Shown: positions 16,979 through 25,915 of the stretch, one piece after another | Layout: each line of letters opens with the position of its first letter | Numbering within the stretch: position 1 is the stretch's first letter | NCBI GenBank assembly: GCA_024277285.1 | Contig: JAJRVM010000033.1 | Coordinates: 1 to 29,522, forward strand | From: Planctomycetota bacterium | GTDB taxonomy: Bacteria > Planctomycetota > Planctomycetia > Pirellulales > Pirellulaceae | Direction of reading: 5' to 3' | DNA: 29,522 nt | The notes under the pieces: model-generated | The model's input: only the letters and a program-made list of their open reading frames with translations | What the model was told of the DNA's origin: nothing | The model's database searches: none | Program-made: the position numbers and the translations under genes

Positions 16979-19900
16979 ATGGGTAATCAATTGTGGTGTG
17001 ATCGACAACTGACGGTACGGGTCAAAGGTCCTGACGGCGAGCGAACCATTGAGGTGGGCAAGCCGTATGCTCGAATTGGCCACCACACACGGGCAGAGGT
17101 CATTCTGGAGGGGGAAGATGTCCCCAAGCTTGGCGTCTATCTACATGCGACGGAACAGGGTATTTTTTGTGTTCGGTTATCGCTGCAACGCGACTCAATT
17201 GGGGCGGATGACGCGGCGGCTTCAGGCGGCAGCGACCGTCAGGGCCATCGGGCCGAACAGGGCCGCCGGGTCGAACAGGGGCATTGGGTCGAACAGGGGC
17301 AGTCGATAGTGATGGGGCAATACGAGCTCTACCCGTCCTTTTCGGACGGTGCGGCGCAGCAGGCCGAGGGACTGGTCCCGCTGGATGAAAAGGGAAGTGC
17401 AACGCCGCTGGTCCCGGTCATTGGCGTCTTGGTCAATGAACAGCGCCGGGCGACTTATCGAGCCTATCGGGCATTAACGGTTGTTGGCCGCGACGCGCCG
17501 AGTGCACTGCGGCTGAAGAGTGAATTCATTTCTACCACTCATTGCGTGTTGTACTGGCAGCAGGACCGGCTTTGGTTCATTGATTTGCTGAGCAGTAACG
17601 GCACGGAAAAACGCGGTCGTCGCCGCGATGTCGACCGATTGCGACTGGGCAAGACGATTAAGTTGGGAGATGTTCGATTGGGATTCGTCCGCACGGTGGA
17701 CGTACCGGGCGTTGCACCGGCGGAATCGGCAGCTGGTGAAGAAAGCCGGATCGAGACCAGTGCGGCGGAACTGGCTGTAGCGTCCGGAGTCGAGTCACAC
17801 CGTTTGCGTTACGAATCCGAATCATCGGTGAGTCTTGAGCAGGCATCGGACACGGGGTTAACAGACGATTCGGCTGCGGCCGTTCGAGTAACGACGGATC
17901 TACCTGAGGCTATTAAGGAAATGCAACGCCAACTCGAAGAAAAACAGATTGAGTGGGAAGAGGAACGCGAACAACAGCGTCGTGCATTGAAGCGGCAGCA
18001 CCGCGAGATCGACCAGCATTTTGCGGAGATCCATTCATGGCGCGCGGACCTCGACACACGCAGCAGCCAGCTTGACGACGAGTTGAGTACGCTGAGCGAG
18101 AGCCATGCCGCGCTTGACAAGAAACGGCATGAGCTGTTGGAACTCGCTGCGCGACTTGATCAACATCAAGCGGAGCTGGAACAGCAACGCAGTGCGCTCG
18201 TTGATCAGCAGCAGCAGGAAACGGAAGATCTGACGCGCCAACGCGAGGAAATCGCCCAGCAAGCACTTGCCATCGCGCAGACTCAGCAGCAGTTGCAGCA
18301 ACAACAGAATGCCCTCCTGCAGCAACAAGCGACCAAGGCCGGCCAACAGCAGTCCGATCAGCAGCGGCAAGCCGAGCTTGAACAGTTGGACCAACGGCAG
18401 GCCGAGCTGACGGCACTGGCCGAGCAGTTGGAAAAAACGCGCAGCGAGGTGGAAGCCGAGCGTGAGCAGATTGGCGAAGAACGCAAATCGGTCGAGTCGC
18501 TGCGCGATTCTCTGTCGGATACACAGCAGGAACTGACCGCCGAGTTGGAACGGCGGCAAGCTGCCATGGCGGCGGAAGTGCAGCAGCGCGAAGAAGCCTT
18601 GCGGCAGTTCGAGCAAGAGCGACAGCAATGGCAAACGGAGCGTGATTCGTTGGCGGCTGAGCTCGCCACCCGTTCGACCGAATTAGAGACGGTCCAGCAG
18701 TCGCTCGCAACCCAGCAGCAGACGCTCGAGTCATTGCGGCAGTCGGTCGATCAGCGGCAACAATCGGAGCTCGAACAAGTCACTCAACAACGTGCGGAGC
18801 TTGACGCGTTGCGGCAGACGCTGGAGCACGATCAACAGTCCCTTGCGGCGCAACGTGAGCAGTGGTCTGAGCAGTCCCAACAGCAGCAGGCGAAGCTCGA
18901 ACAGCAGCAAGCCGAATTGGACGAAGCCAGGCAGCAACTGGCGGGCCAACAAGAAGACTTGCAATCGCAACAGGCGACGCTAGCCAAGGAACTGAAATCC
19001 GTCCAACAGCGCGCGAAACGGACGGCCACAAAGGCTGCGGAGCAACTCGAACAACAGCAAGCCGAATTGGCGGCGTTGCGTGACGCGTTTGAAAACGAGC
19101 AAGCGGATGCCAAGCGGCAGAGTGAGTTGCGCGAGCAAGAAGTCGAAAAGACGGCAAAGAGTTTGCAGTCGCGTGCCGATGAACTCGAGACGCTGCGGCT
19201 CGATGTCGAGAACGATCGCAAGGAGTTTGATGCCGTTCGTGAGTCGTTCAGCCAAAAAGAAGAAAAAACCGGCAGCGATCTGCAAAGAGAACATGCCGCG
19301 TTGCAAAAATTGCGCGCGAAGTTTGAACGCCAACAGGCGGCAGTGGCCAAAGAACAACAGCAACAAGCCGAAGAACTAAAGCAACGGATCGACGCGTTTG
19401 AGGCGGCGCAGCAAGCGGCAACAGAGGCTGCCGCGCAACAGCAAGAGGAACTGGACAAGCTGAAGGCCGAGCTGCAGTCGGCACGCGTCCAGTTGCAAAC
19501 ACAACGCGATGCGTTTGCCGAGTCGCAACAACAGTTCGCACAACAGCAAGAGTTGCTTGCGACGCAGCAGAAAGAACTCGCGCGGCAGCACGAAGATATT
19601 GAATCGCGGCAGCAAGCGTTCGCGTCCGAGCAAGAAGCGTTTGCCGCTTCAAGGACGACGCAGAGTCAGGCGGATGATGAGGCGCGGCAAACACTTGCGA
19701 CGTTGCGACAGGAGCTGCAAGAGCACCAGAGTCTGCTGGAGGCGATGGAACAAGAGCTGCAGGCCAAGGAAACGGAACTTGGCGGCGAAGTCGAACAAGT
19801 GCGGCTGCTGAAAAATGAACTCGATGCGAAATTCGAGGCGTGGGAGAACGACAAGACTGAACAGGAAGCGACCGCCCGTTCGCAACACGCCGAATTGAAA

Positions 19901-20506
19901 GCAATGCGCGAGACGCTCGAAAAAGAGCGCGCCGAGTTTGAAACGTTTCGGCAGAAAACCGAGTCCGAGTTCGACGCGATGCGCAATCGCATGGAGCAGC
20001 AAACCGAGCAGCAAACCGCGCAGATACAAGAGCAGGCCACGCAGGTTGCCGAGCAACAAAAAGAATTGGATGAACGCCGCCGCGAGCTGGATCGCGAACG
20101 TGCTCGCCTCGATGAGTTCGCGGCCGAACAGACCGAGCAAATGTTGCGTATGCAGCAGTTCGAGGACGAAACGCCAAACGCAGAAACGCCAATCGCAGAA
20201 ACGCCAGTGGAGGAGCCTGCCCTGCATGCCGCCGAGGCGTCCGATTCGCGGGACCGTGATGACGAGCTCGAACATGCGCCGTCCGAGGCGGTTATGGGGC
20301 AACAGTTCGAGCACGTTGACCCGGTGCTGCTCGGGGAAAACGACCAGCCACGTCCCCGCAAAGCAACCAACGGCGACCGCCCGTTGCCGCAGCCTGTTCC
20401 GATCGACCCCGCCGCCGATGAGGCTTACGAGGAGTTGGTCGATCGTCTGGTTCAGTTCAACTACGCGCAAAAGAAGAAATGGTTCCAGTTCTGGAAGCGG
20501 AGCTAA
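16979..20506 (+). CDS. Giant FHA-domain coiled-coil protein
   Basis: A 1175-residue protein. Residues 1-70 resemble a degenerate FHA fold (VGKPYARIGHHTRAEVIL). A short tandem of EQG-containing units follows near residues 90-108. A canonical FHA domain starts near 160, with GRD at 170-172, STTHC and SSNGT, the residues that contact phosphothreonine. From about 310 to 1057 the chain is almost pure Gln/Glu/Ala/Leu/Arg coiled coil, coded largely by CAG, CAA and GAG. A short TP-rich spacer (ETPNAETPIAETP) follows. The C-terminus is conserved-looking: YEELVDRLVQFNYAQKKKWF, then QFWKRS. There is no signal peptide or membrane span, so it should be a cytoplasmic rod of up to about 100 nm, recruited by Thr phosphorylation. 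A scaffold or cytoskeletal role is inference. The ATG lacks a clear ribosome site. Confidence 0.88.
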   Translation: MGNQLWCDRQLTVRVKGPDGERTIEVGKPYARIGHHTRAEVILEGEDVPKLGVYLHATEQGIFCVRLSLQRDSIGADDAAASGGSDRQGHRAEQGRRVEQGHWVEQGQSIVMGQYELYPSFSDGAAQQAEGLVPLDEKGSATPLVPVIGVLVNEQRRATYRAYRALTVVGRDAPSALRLKSEFISTTHCVLYWQQDRLWFIDLLSSNGTEKRGRRRDVDRLRLGKTIKLGDVRLGFVRTVDVPGVAPAESAAGEESRIETSAAELAVASGVESHRLRYESESSVSLEQASDTGLTDDSAAAVRVTTDLPEAIKEMQRQLEEKQIEWEEEREQQRRALKRQHREIDQHFAEIHSWRADLDTRSSQLDDELSTLSESHAALDKKRHELLELAARLDQHQAELEQQRSALVDQQQQETEDLTRQREEIAQQALAIAQTQQQLQQQQNALLQQQATKAGQQQSDQQRQAELEQLDQRQAELTALAEQLEKTRSEVEAEREQIGEERKSVESLRDSLSDTQQELTAELERRQAAMAAEVQQREEALRQFEQERQQWQTERDSLAAELATRSTELETVQQSLATQQQTLESLRQSVDQRQQSELEQVTQQRAELDALRQTLEHDQQSLAAQREQWSEQSQQQQAKLEQQQAELDEARQQLAGQQEDLQSQQATLAKELKSVQQRAKRTATKAAEQLEQQQAELAALRDAFENEQADAKRQSELREQEVEKTAKSLQSRADELETLRLDVENDRKEFDAVRESFSQKEEKTGSDLQREHAALQKLRAKFERQQAAVAKEQQQQAEELKQRIDAFEAAQQAATEAAAQQQEELDKLKAELQSARVQLQTQRDAFAESQQQFAQQQELLATQQKELARQHEDIESRQQAFASEQEAFAASRTTQSQADDEARQTLATLRQELQEHQSLLEAMEQELQAKETELGGEVEQVRLLKNELDAKFEAWENDKTEQEATARSQHAELKAMRETLEKERAEFETFRQKTESEFDAMRNRMEQQTEQQTAQIQEQATQVAEQQKELDERRRELDRERARLDEFAAEQTEQMLRMQQFEDETPNAETPIAETPVEEPALHAAEASDSRDRDDELEHAPSEAVMGQQFEHVDPVLLGENDQPRPRKATNGDRPLPQPVPIDPAADEAYEELVDRLVQFNYAQKKKWFQFWKRS

Positions 20507-20545
20507 CGCGCCAGCGGCCCGGGCATCTTGCAGGACGCAGTGTGG

Positions 20546-20564
20546 CACGACGCTCCGCGTCGTG
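20546..20564. repeat. CACGACGC palindrome after the FHA gene
   Basis: CACGACGC and GCGTCGTG pair perfectly around TCC. With flank TGTGG it is related to the hairpin at 25018-25042 (TGTGGAACGCCGCTCTGCG). No T-tract follows. Confidence 0.55.
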
Positions 20565-20587
20565 AGCAGGGGTTTGAGTCGCGTAAC

Positions 20588-20758
20588 TGTTTGGCCATCT
20601 GAAGTGGGACGTGCACTCGAGTTCCTTTTCCATCGGTCGACCCCCGCCGCCTTCGGCGGCGGAGAGGGAAATGAGGGGGAGTAGCTCACCAGTCGTTTTC
20701 ACCCATGGGACAAGCCCATGGGAGTCTTTTGAAAGCGACATGACTTCAATCCGCTAAA
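20588..20758 (-). repeat. Two-hairpin GGGCTTG element, copy 2 (inverted)
   Basis: The reverse complement reproduces copy 1 at 3931-4110: AAGTCATGTCGCTTTCAA, the CCATGGGCTTGTCCCATGG hairpin, TGGTGAGCTAC, a CCGCCGCCGAAGGCGGCGG hairpin, GGTCGACCGATGGAAAA and ACTCGAGTGC. The middle between the hairpins differs in length and sequence, whereas the outer 60 bases on each side are nearly identical. It lies between two co-directional genes. Confidence 0.85.
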
Positions 20759-20781
20759 AGTAGGGTTATGATTAAGCGCAC

Positions 20782-20808
20782 CCGTTCACGGCCAACGACC
20801 GTGGACGG
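20782..20808. repeat. CCGTTCACGG hairpin, GTGAACGG family
   Basis: CCGTTCACGG (20782-20791) pairs with CCGTGGACGG (20799-20808), one T-G wobble included, around CCAACGA. The arm resembles the hairpin at 97-131. TACAAT at 20822-20827 just downstream could be a -10 box for the propeller gene, but no good -35 accompanies it. Confidence 0.5.
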
Positions 20809-20903
20809 CGCAAAAATAGAGTACAATGTGACGCATGTCTGGTTTCGTTGGCCTGGTTTCGTTGATTGGCTGACACCCTGGGAGTCGGAAACGGAGTTGT
20901 CAC

Positions 20904-23900
20904 ATGCAGTTTGTGCTTTGCGCTCGAAACGTTCGGCTGGCGGTCCTTTTTCGTACCGCACTCGTGGTCGCATTTTCTATCACACTCCTCTTGGCCAACT
21001 TTGGTCCGGCGAGCACTGCGGCGGCCGATGATTGGCCGGCGTATCTGAACGGCAACGCGCGTTGCGGTGCAACGGCCGAGCAACTGCAATTGCCGTTGCG
21101 AGCCGAGTGGGTCTACACGAGTCCCGCGCCGCCAGAGACCGCGTGGGATGGTCCTCGATCGGAATCGTTCGAGGGCCTGGACCTGCGGCCTCGCGTCGAC
21201 TTCGACAACGTGCTGCACGTCACGGTGGGCGACCAGTTGGCGTTTGTCGGTTCATCGGTCGACAATAAAGTGCTCTGTATCGACACGGCGACGAGCAAGA
21301 TTCGGTGGCAATTCATTACGGGTGGTCCGGTGCGTCTGGTACCGACCTATGCCGAGGGACGGATCTACTTTGGTGCGGATGACGGGTATGTCTATTGCCT
21401 GCTGGCCGACAGCGGCGAACTGGTATGGAAACTGCGCGCCGGTCCGAGTGACGAGCGGCTGTTGGCGCGCGGACGCATGATCTCGCGTTGGCCGATACGC
21501 ACCGGCGTGGTGATCGATGGTGATGTGGCCTATTTCGGAGCGGGCGTTTTGCCGCATGAAGGAGTCTATCTGTATGCCGTTCGCACCGAAGACGGCTCGA
21601 TCGTGTGGCGTAACGACACGATCAGTGCCGAGAATGCAGGCCGCAACCCGCTTTCGCCACAAGGATATCTGCTCTGTTCCAAGGACCAATTGATCGTCCC
21701 TTCGGGGCGTTCCTTGCCGGCCGCGTTCGACAAGGCGACCGGACGCGAGTTGTACCAGAGCAATCAGTCATGGCGTTCGACCGCAGGTGGTCCGATCGGA
21801 GGCACCAAGGCGGTACTGGCGGACGGCCAGATATACACGGCCGGTTCGCACCACTTTCTGGCACTCAATCAAAAATCGGGCGCGGTCGGGTTTGCGTGGA
21901 TTGATGGACGTCAGTTGGTGATCAGTGACCGGTATGCGTTTGTGGCGGATGGCACTCGAGTCACGGCCGTTGATCGATTGGAACATGCCAAGGCGACGAT
22001 TGAGCGTCAGAAATTGCGTCTTCAGCTGAGAGACGTGCAATCGAAACGACGCAACATGGCGCCAGCCGACTATCGCAGCAAGTTGTCGGCACTGAACAAG
22101 AAGATCGCCGAGCTCTCGCAAATTGGTGTGCTTTGGGCGGTCGACTGCAAACTCGACGCGTCCCTCATCGCTGCCGGATCGGTCGTCATTGCCGGTGGAG
22201 ATGGGGAAGTGGTCGCCTTGGATGTCGCTTCAGGCAAGACGCTCTGGCAGCAGCAGGTCGAAGGCGAAGTGGGAGGCTTGGCCGTGGCCAACGGCCGTCT
22301 GTTCGCCAGTACGACGGCAGGGAAGATCTACTGTTTTGCCGCCTCGGAAACGGTGGCCGAGGGGACTCGACCGCGGCAGTTGCCCAACGCGGCGCAGGCG
22401 AACCCGTATCCGCATGACGCGTTGACTGCGGTGTACGCGGCTACGGCTGAAACGATCTTGAAAACCAGTGGTGTGACGCGTGGCTATTGTCTGGTCGTCG
22501 GCAGCCAACGCGGCCGCCTGGCCTATGAACTGGCGCGCCGATCGAAGTTGCGGATCTACGGCGTCGAATCGGATCCTGTGTTGGCGCGCGAGTCTCGTGC
22601 GCTGTTGGATCGCGCGGCGTTGCACGGCACTCGTATTACGATCCTCGATGGCGATCCAGCGAAGCTGCCTGTTTCGGACTTCTTCGCGAACGTAATCGTC
22701 TCGGACCAAGTGCTGTTGACCGGCCAGCTGCCGGCGGTGCCCAGCGAGATCGTGCGCTGCGTAAAACCATGTGGAGGGCAAGTTTGCCTGGTGGTGCCTA
22801 AGGATGCACCGGCACACGGGAAGAGTGACGTTATGCAACGGCTACGCGCGACGATCGACGAGCTGAACCTGGCGATTGGCGGAACCGTGCAACAGACACG
22901 CGACACCCTGGTCGTGACGCGTGGCGCGTTGCCGGGCGCCGGGCAATGGTCGCACCAGTATGGCAACCCCGCCAATACGATGATGAGTGAGGATCAGCGA
23001 GTACGTGGCGATCTGGGAGTGTTGTGGTATGGCGATCCTGGCCCGAGCAAGATGATCAACCGGCATGACGCGGCAGCTGCGCCTCTTTCGACGGGAGGGC
23101 GATTGTTCGTCCAAGGGTTCGAGACCATTATGGCCTATGATGCCTATAACGGTCTGTTTCTTTGGGAGTTCAAGAACCCGGGGGCCGTGCGGACCGGCGT
23201 ATTCAATAACGAGGATACCAGTAACTTCGTTGCTTCTGAGGACTTCGTATTCTCGGTGGTCGATGATACCTGCACGTTGATCGATGCAGCGACGGGCAAG
23301 AAAGCGGGTGCGTTCAAGGTTCCGAAGTCGTCGGATGGTCAGCCGCGAATTTGGGGGTATGTGGCGGAGTATCAGGGTACTCTGTTCGGCACGAGCACGT
23401 TGCGGCAAGATCTGGAACGTTCGCGTCGTCGACGTGGTTTGCAAATTGGAAAGACGACGGATGCACTGTTCGCAATCGATCTGCAAACGGGTAAACGCCG
23501 CTGGGTCTATCGAGGTGGCAGTATCGAGCACGTGACGATCGCCATTGGAGATGACCGCATCTTCCTCATCGACAGCTCGATCACGCGCGACGAACGTGAC
23601 GCTTTGTTACGCCAAGACAAGGCTGCATTGCAGTCCCTTTCGCCTGAGGAGGCGGCGAAGAAAGAAGCGGAGCTCAAGGGGCTCGATGTGCGCTTGGCCA
23701 TCTGTCTCGACGCGCAGACGGGCGACAAGATCTGGGCGCGACCGGTCGATGTCACGGATTGCAGTCGTGTCGGAATCGGCGGTGGGAACCTGATGCTGAT
23801 GTACCACAATGGGCATGTGGTGATTTGCGGAGCGAATGCGAATGGGCATTATTGGCGTCAGTTTCTCTCGGGGCAATTCAGTCGCCGGCGCCTGGTCGTG

Positions 23901-24884
23901 TTGGATGCGGAAACGGGCGAGAAACTGTGGGCCAAGGACGCGAACTACCGGCATCGCCCCATCATTGTGGGCGAAGAAGTGTTTGCCGAACCGTGGGCGT
24001 TTGATTTGCATACTGGCAAAGAGAAAATGCGCGAGCATCCGGTAACGGGCAAGCAGACGGTGTGGCAATTCAGCCGCCCAGGGCACCATTGCGGACCGGT
24101 AACGGCGGCTCCGAATATGCTGTTCTTCCGCAGCGGGTTTACCGGCTACTACGATCTGTACGAAGACAGCGGGACCACGCATTTCGCCGGCCAACGGCTG
24201 GGCTGCTGGGTGAATGCCATTCCTGGTAACGGCTTGTTGATGGTTCCGGAGGCGAGTGCCGGATGCGTATGCCAGTTTTCGCTTGCGGCAACGATTGTGA
24301 TGCAGCCGCGTACCGACCGAAAGTCGTGGCGCATCTACAGTGCATCGGGGCCGAGTACGCCGGTCAAGCATCTGGCGCTAAATCTGGGTGCTCCTGGCGA
24401 TCGTCGGGACGCGCAAGGAACGTTGTGGATCGCTTACCCGCGTCCGCGCACGGTGCGGCGGTTGGAATATGTACTGTCGATTCCACTGAAGTATTTGCCA
24501 GGTGGCGGGATCTACCAGAAGAGTGAAGAATCGGTCACGATCGAAAATGCGGAAGCTCCATGGGTACTGACGTCGGGGATGCGTGGTTTGCAACGCTTGG
24601 AGATTCCGTTGTTGAGCAAAGACGACAAACCAGCTCGCTATGGCGTACGTTGTCACTTCGCCGCGTTGGAACCGACCGGTTCCAAGCCGGCCACGTTCGA
24701 CATCAAATTGCAAGGCAAATTGGTTGCCGAGAACGTCGATGTGCAACGCGCTGCGGGTGGAGTACAACGGGCATGGATCGCGACGTTTGACAACATCGAA
24801 GTGACCGACAAACTGTTGCTGGAACTGGTTCCCAAGAGTAGCGTGTTGCCCACGATCTCGGGCGTCGAGGTGCGTCGCGAGTAA
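20904..24884 (+). CDS. Exported PQQ-type beta-propeller protein with methyltransferase-like insert
   Basis: A 1326-residue protein. The signal peptide occupies about residues 1-42 (basic start, VAFSITLLLANFGPASTAAA). Propeller blades with quinoprotein signatures follow: VLCIDTATSKIRWQ, YCLLADSGELVWKL, VVALDVASGKTLWQQ. A charged helical segment interrupts them at about 355-405. Residues about 527-630 look like a class-I SAM-methyltransferase Rossmann fold: LVVGSQRGRLAYELA, IYGVESDP, ILDGDPAKLPVSD, then VKPCGGQVCLVV. A second propeller section follows from about 673 (LFAIDLQTGKRRWVY, RLVVLDAETGEKLWAK), then a Cys-containing stretch (GQRLGCWVNAIPG, AGCVCQFSL). The last 150 residues resemble a malectin/carbohydrate-binding-like sandwich (FDNIEVTDKLLLELVP, ISGVEV). 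GGAG lies 7 bases before the ATG. No PQQ-dehydrogenase active site is evident, so a ligand-binding or adhesion role is as likely as an enzymatic one. Confidence 0.88.
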   Translation: MQFVLCARNVRLAVLFRTALVVAFSITLLLANFGPASTAAADDWPAYLNGNARCGATAEQLQLPLRAEWVYTSPAPPETAWDGPRSESFEGLDLRPRVDFDNVLHVTVGDQLAFVGSSVDNKVLCIDTATSKIRWQFITGGPVRLVPTYAEGRIYFGADDGYVYCLLADSGELVWKLRAGPSDERLLARGRMISRWPIRTGVVIDGDVAYFGAGVLPHEGVYLYAVRTEDGSIVWRNDTISAENAGRNPLSPQGYLLCSKDQLIVPSGRSLPAAFDKATGRELYQSNQSWRSTAGGPIGGTKAVLADGQIYTAGSHHFLALNQKSGAVGFAWIDGRQLVISDRYAFVADGTRVTAVDRLEHAKATIERQKLRLQLRDVQSKRRNMAPADYRSKLSALNKKIAELSQIGVLWAVDCKLDASLIAAGSVVIAGGDGEVVALDVASGKTLWQQQVEGEVGGLAVANGRLFASTTAGKIYCFAASETVAEGTRPRQLPNAAQANPYPHDALTAVYAATAETILKTSGVTRGYCLVVGSQRGRLAYELARRSKLRIYGVESDPVLARESRALLDRAALHGTRITILDGDPAKLPVSDFFANVIVSDQVLLTGQLPAVPSEIVRCVKPCGGQVCLVVPKDAPAHGKSDVMQRLRATIDELNLAIGGTVQQTRDTLVVTRGALPGAGQWSHQYGNPANTMMSEDQRVRGDLGVLWYGDPGPSKMINRHDAAAAPLSTGGRLFVQGFETIMAYDAYNGLFLWEFKNPGAVRTGVFNNEDTSNFVASEDFVFSVVDDTCTLIDAATGKKAGAFKVPKSSDGQPRIWGYVAEYQGTLFGTSTLRQDLERSRRRRGLQIGKTTDALFAIDLQTGKRRWVYRGGSIEHVTIAIGDDRIFLIDSSITRDERDALLRQDKAALQSLSPEEAAKKEAELKGLDVRLAICLDAQTGDKIWARPVDVTDCSRVGIGGGNLMLMYHNGHVVICGANANGHYWRQFLSGQFSRRRLVVLDAETGEKLWAKDANYRHRPIIVGEEVFAEPWAFDLHTGKEKMREHPVTGKQTVWQFSRPGHHCGPVTAAPNMLFFRSGFTGYYDLYEDSGTTHFAGQRLGCWVNAIPGNGLLMVPEASAGCVCQFSLAATIVMQPRTDRKSWRIYSASGPSTPVKHLALNLGAPGDRRDAQGTLWIAYPRPRTVRRLEYVLSIPLKYLPGGGIYQKSEESVTIENAEAPWVLTSGMRGLQRLEIPLLSKDDKPARYGVRCHFAALEPTGSKPATFDIKLQGKLVAENVDVQRAAGGVQRAWIATFDNIEVTDKLLLELVPKSSVLPTISGVEVRRE

Positions 24885-24899
24885 TTGTGGCTGTTGTGG

Positions 24900-25144
24900 C
24901 CCGGGATTCCATCCCGGGCATGGTACGGCCAACTTCTTGTGCCGACTTTACTGCAATAGGAATGCTTCCGCAGACGGAAGCGTGTCTGTGCTTGGGAAAG
25001 ATTCCCAAGTTACGTAGTGTGGAACGCCGCTCTGCGTCGTTCGCATCGCCTGAGAACAGCCCAATTGTATTGCTGCCGGGCGCCGCAAAACGGCCACCCA
25101 CGGCACGGAGTGCCGTGCCACACTTCTTGGGAAAGATTCCCAAG
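24900..25144. repeat. Array of six hairpins between convergent genes
   Basis: In order: CCCGGGATTCCATCCCGGG (24900-24918); GCTTCCGCAGACGGAAGC (24964-24981); CTTGGGAAAGATTCCCAAG (24991-25009); GAACGCCG/CGTCGTTC (about 25022-25041); GGCACGGAGTGCCGTGCC (25102-25119); and a second exact CTTGGGAAAGATTCCCAAG (25126-25144), which touches the stop codon of the minus-strand gene. It may terminate both converging transcripts, but T-tracts are absent. Confidence 0.75.
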
Positions 25145-25639
25145 CTACTTGCAGTGTTCCTCGATCGTCTTGCGTAAGTTGCCCGAGTCGTATTCGGGTT
25201 GGACGTCGATTCTCAGTAGGGGGAGGCCGGCGTCGGCCAGTGCTTGATTGACGAATCGATCGCGATCAACGCGGTCGGGACGCGCGTGGCTCTTGTCGTC
25301 CAATTCGACCGCCAGTTTTGCTTCCATCGTACCGTGATCGCAGAGCAGAAAATCGATGTGTTTGGCATGGATGCGGTTTTGCCACGCTTGGTATTTGGGC
25401 GTTTTCGGGACGACCCGGATCAGATCCGCCATGCGCACCATGGACTGAATCGCCCATTGACCATCTACCGCTTCATTCAGGGCCCGATAGAATGCGAGCT
25501 CGGAATTGGTCAGCAAGCTGGTGCGTTTCTGATAGGGCATTTTTTGGTTGCCGAGCACGAGCTTGGCGAACGCCCATGCGACCAGTACCGCACTGACCAA
25601 GAAGACGATTGGCCAGTTGTTGTAAATGAAATCGAGCAT
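25145..25639 (-). CDS. Membrane-anchored DUF2726 protein (nuclease-like fold)
   Basis: A 164-residue protein with one N-terminal membrane segment (about residues 8-30: WPIVFLVSAVLVAWAFAKLVL). A DUF2726 domain follows from about residue 40 (LLTNSELAFYRALNEAV). DUF2726 is thought to have a PD-(D/E)XK-like fold. The region KHIDFLLCD, then EAKLAVELDDKSH and a basic RDRFVNQALADAGLPLLRI, fits the usual layout of acidic residues after beta strands. Similar domains occur fused to topoisomerase-type zinc fingers or alone, and their biochemical role is not established. The hairpin at 25126-25144 abuts its stop codon. It is divergent from the dus gene with a 276-base spacer. That spacer holds one partial GTGAACGGTT motif at 25664 and nothing else I can name. 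Confidence 0.85.
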   Translation of the reverse strand: MLDFIYNNWPIVFLVSAVLVAWAFAKLVLGNQKMPYQKRTSLLTNSELAFYRALNEAVDGQWAIQSMVRMADLIRVVPKTPKYQAWQNRIHAKHIDFLLCDHGTMEAKLAVELDDKSHARPDRVDRDRFVNQALADAGLPLLRIDVQPEYDSGNLRKTIEEHCK

Positions 25640-25915
25640 TTTCGTGCAAGCCGGATTCGTAGGGTGAACGGTTGGCGAAATGCGATAGCCGCGTCACTGC
25701 TGCAAAGTGGTGTGCCGCGCCGGCAGGCTTTGCTGCGGATACTCACCACTCGGTTCGATGGGGCCATTAACGAGTATCGGCGTGCAAGGTGGGGCAATAG
25801 CTGCTCGAATGTTCCGAGTCGTGCGGAGTGGATGATTCGGCGGGCGTATTGTGCGCATTATTCGCAAAAAACGGGCTTGGAGTATCAGTGCGGGATGGTA
25901 TCAGACGACTCACTC

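Noticed and set aside
19649..20689. 346-codon and other long minus-strand frames opposite the coiled coil
   Set aside because: They arise because the CAG/GAG/GCG-rich coding strand lacks stop complements; Leu/Arg/Ala-rich composition with no domain.
25244..25915. Upstream 224-codon extension of the dus frame
   Set aside because: It is antisense to the DUF2726 gene and has no Dus similarity; family length fits the ATG at 25916.
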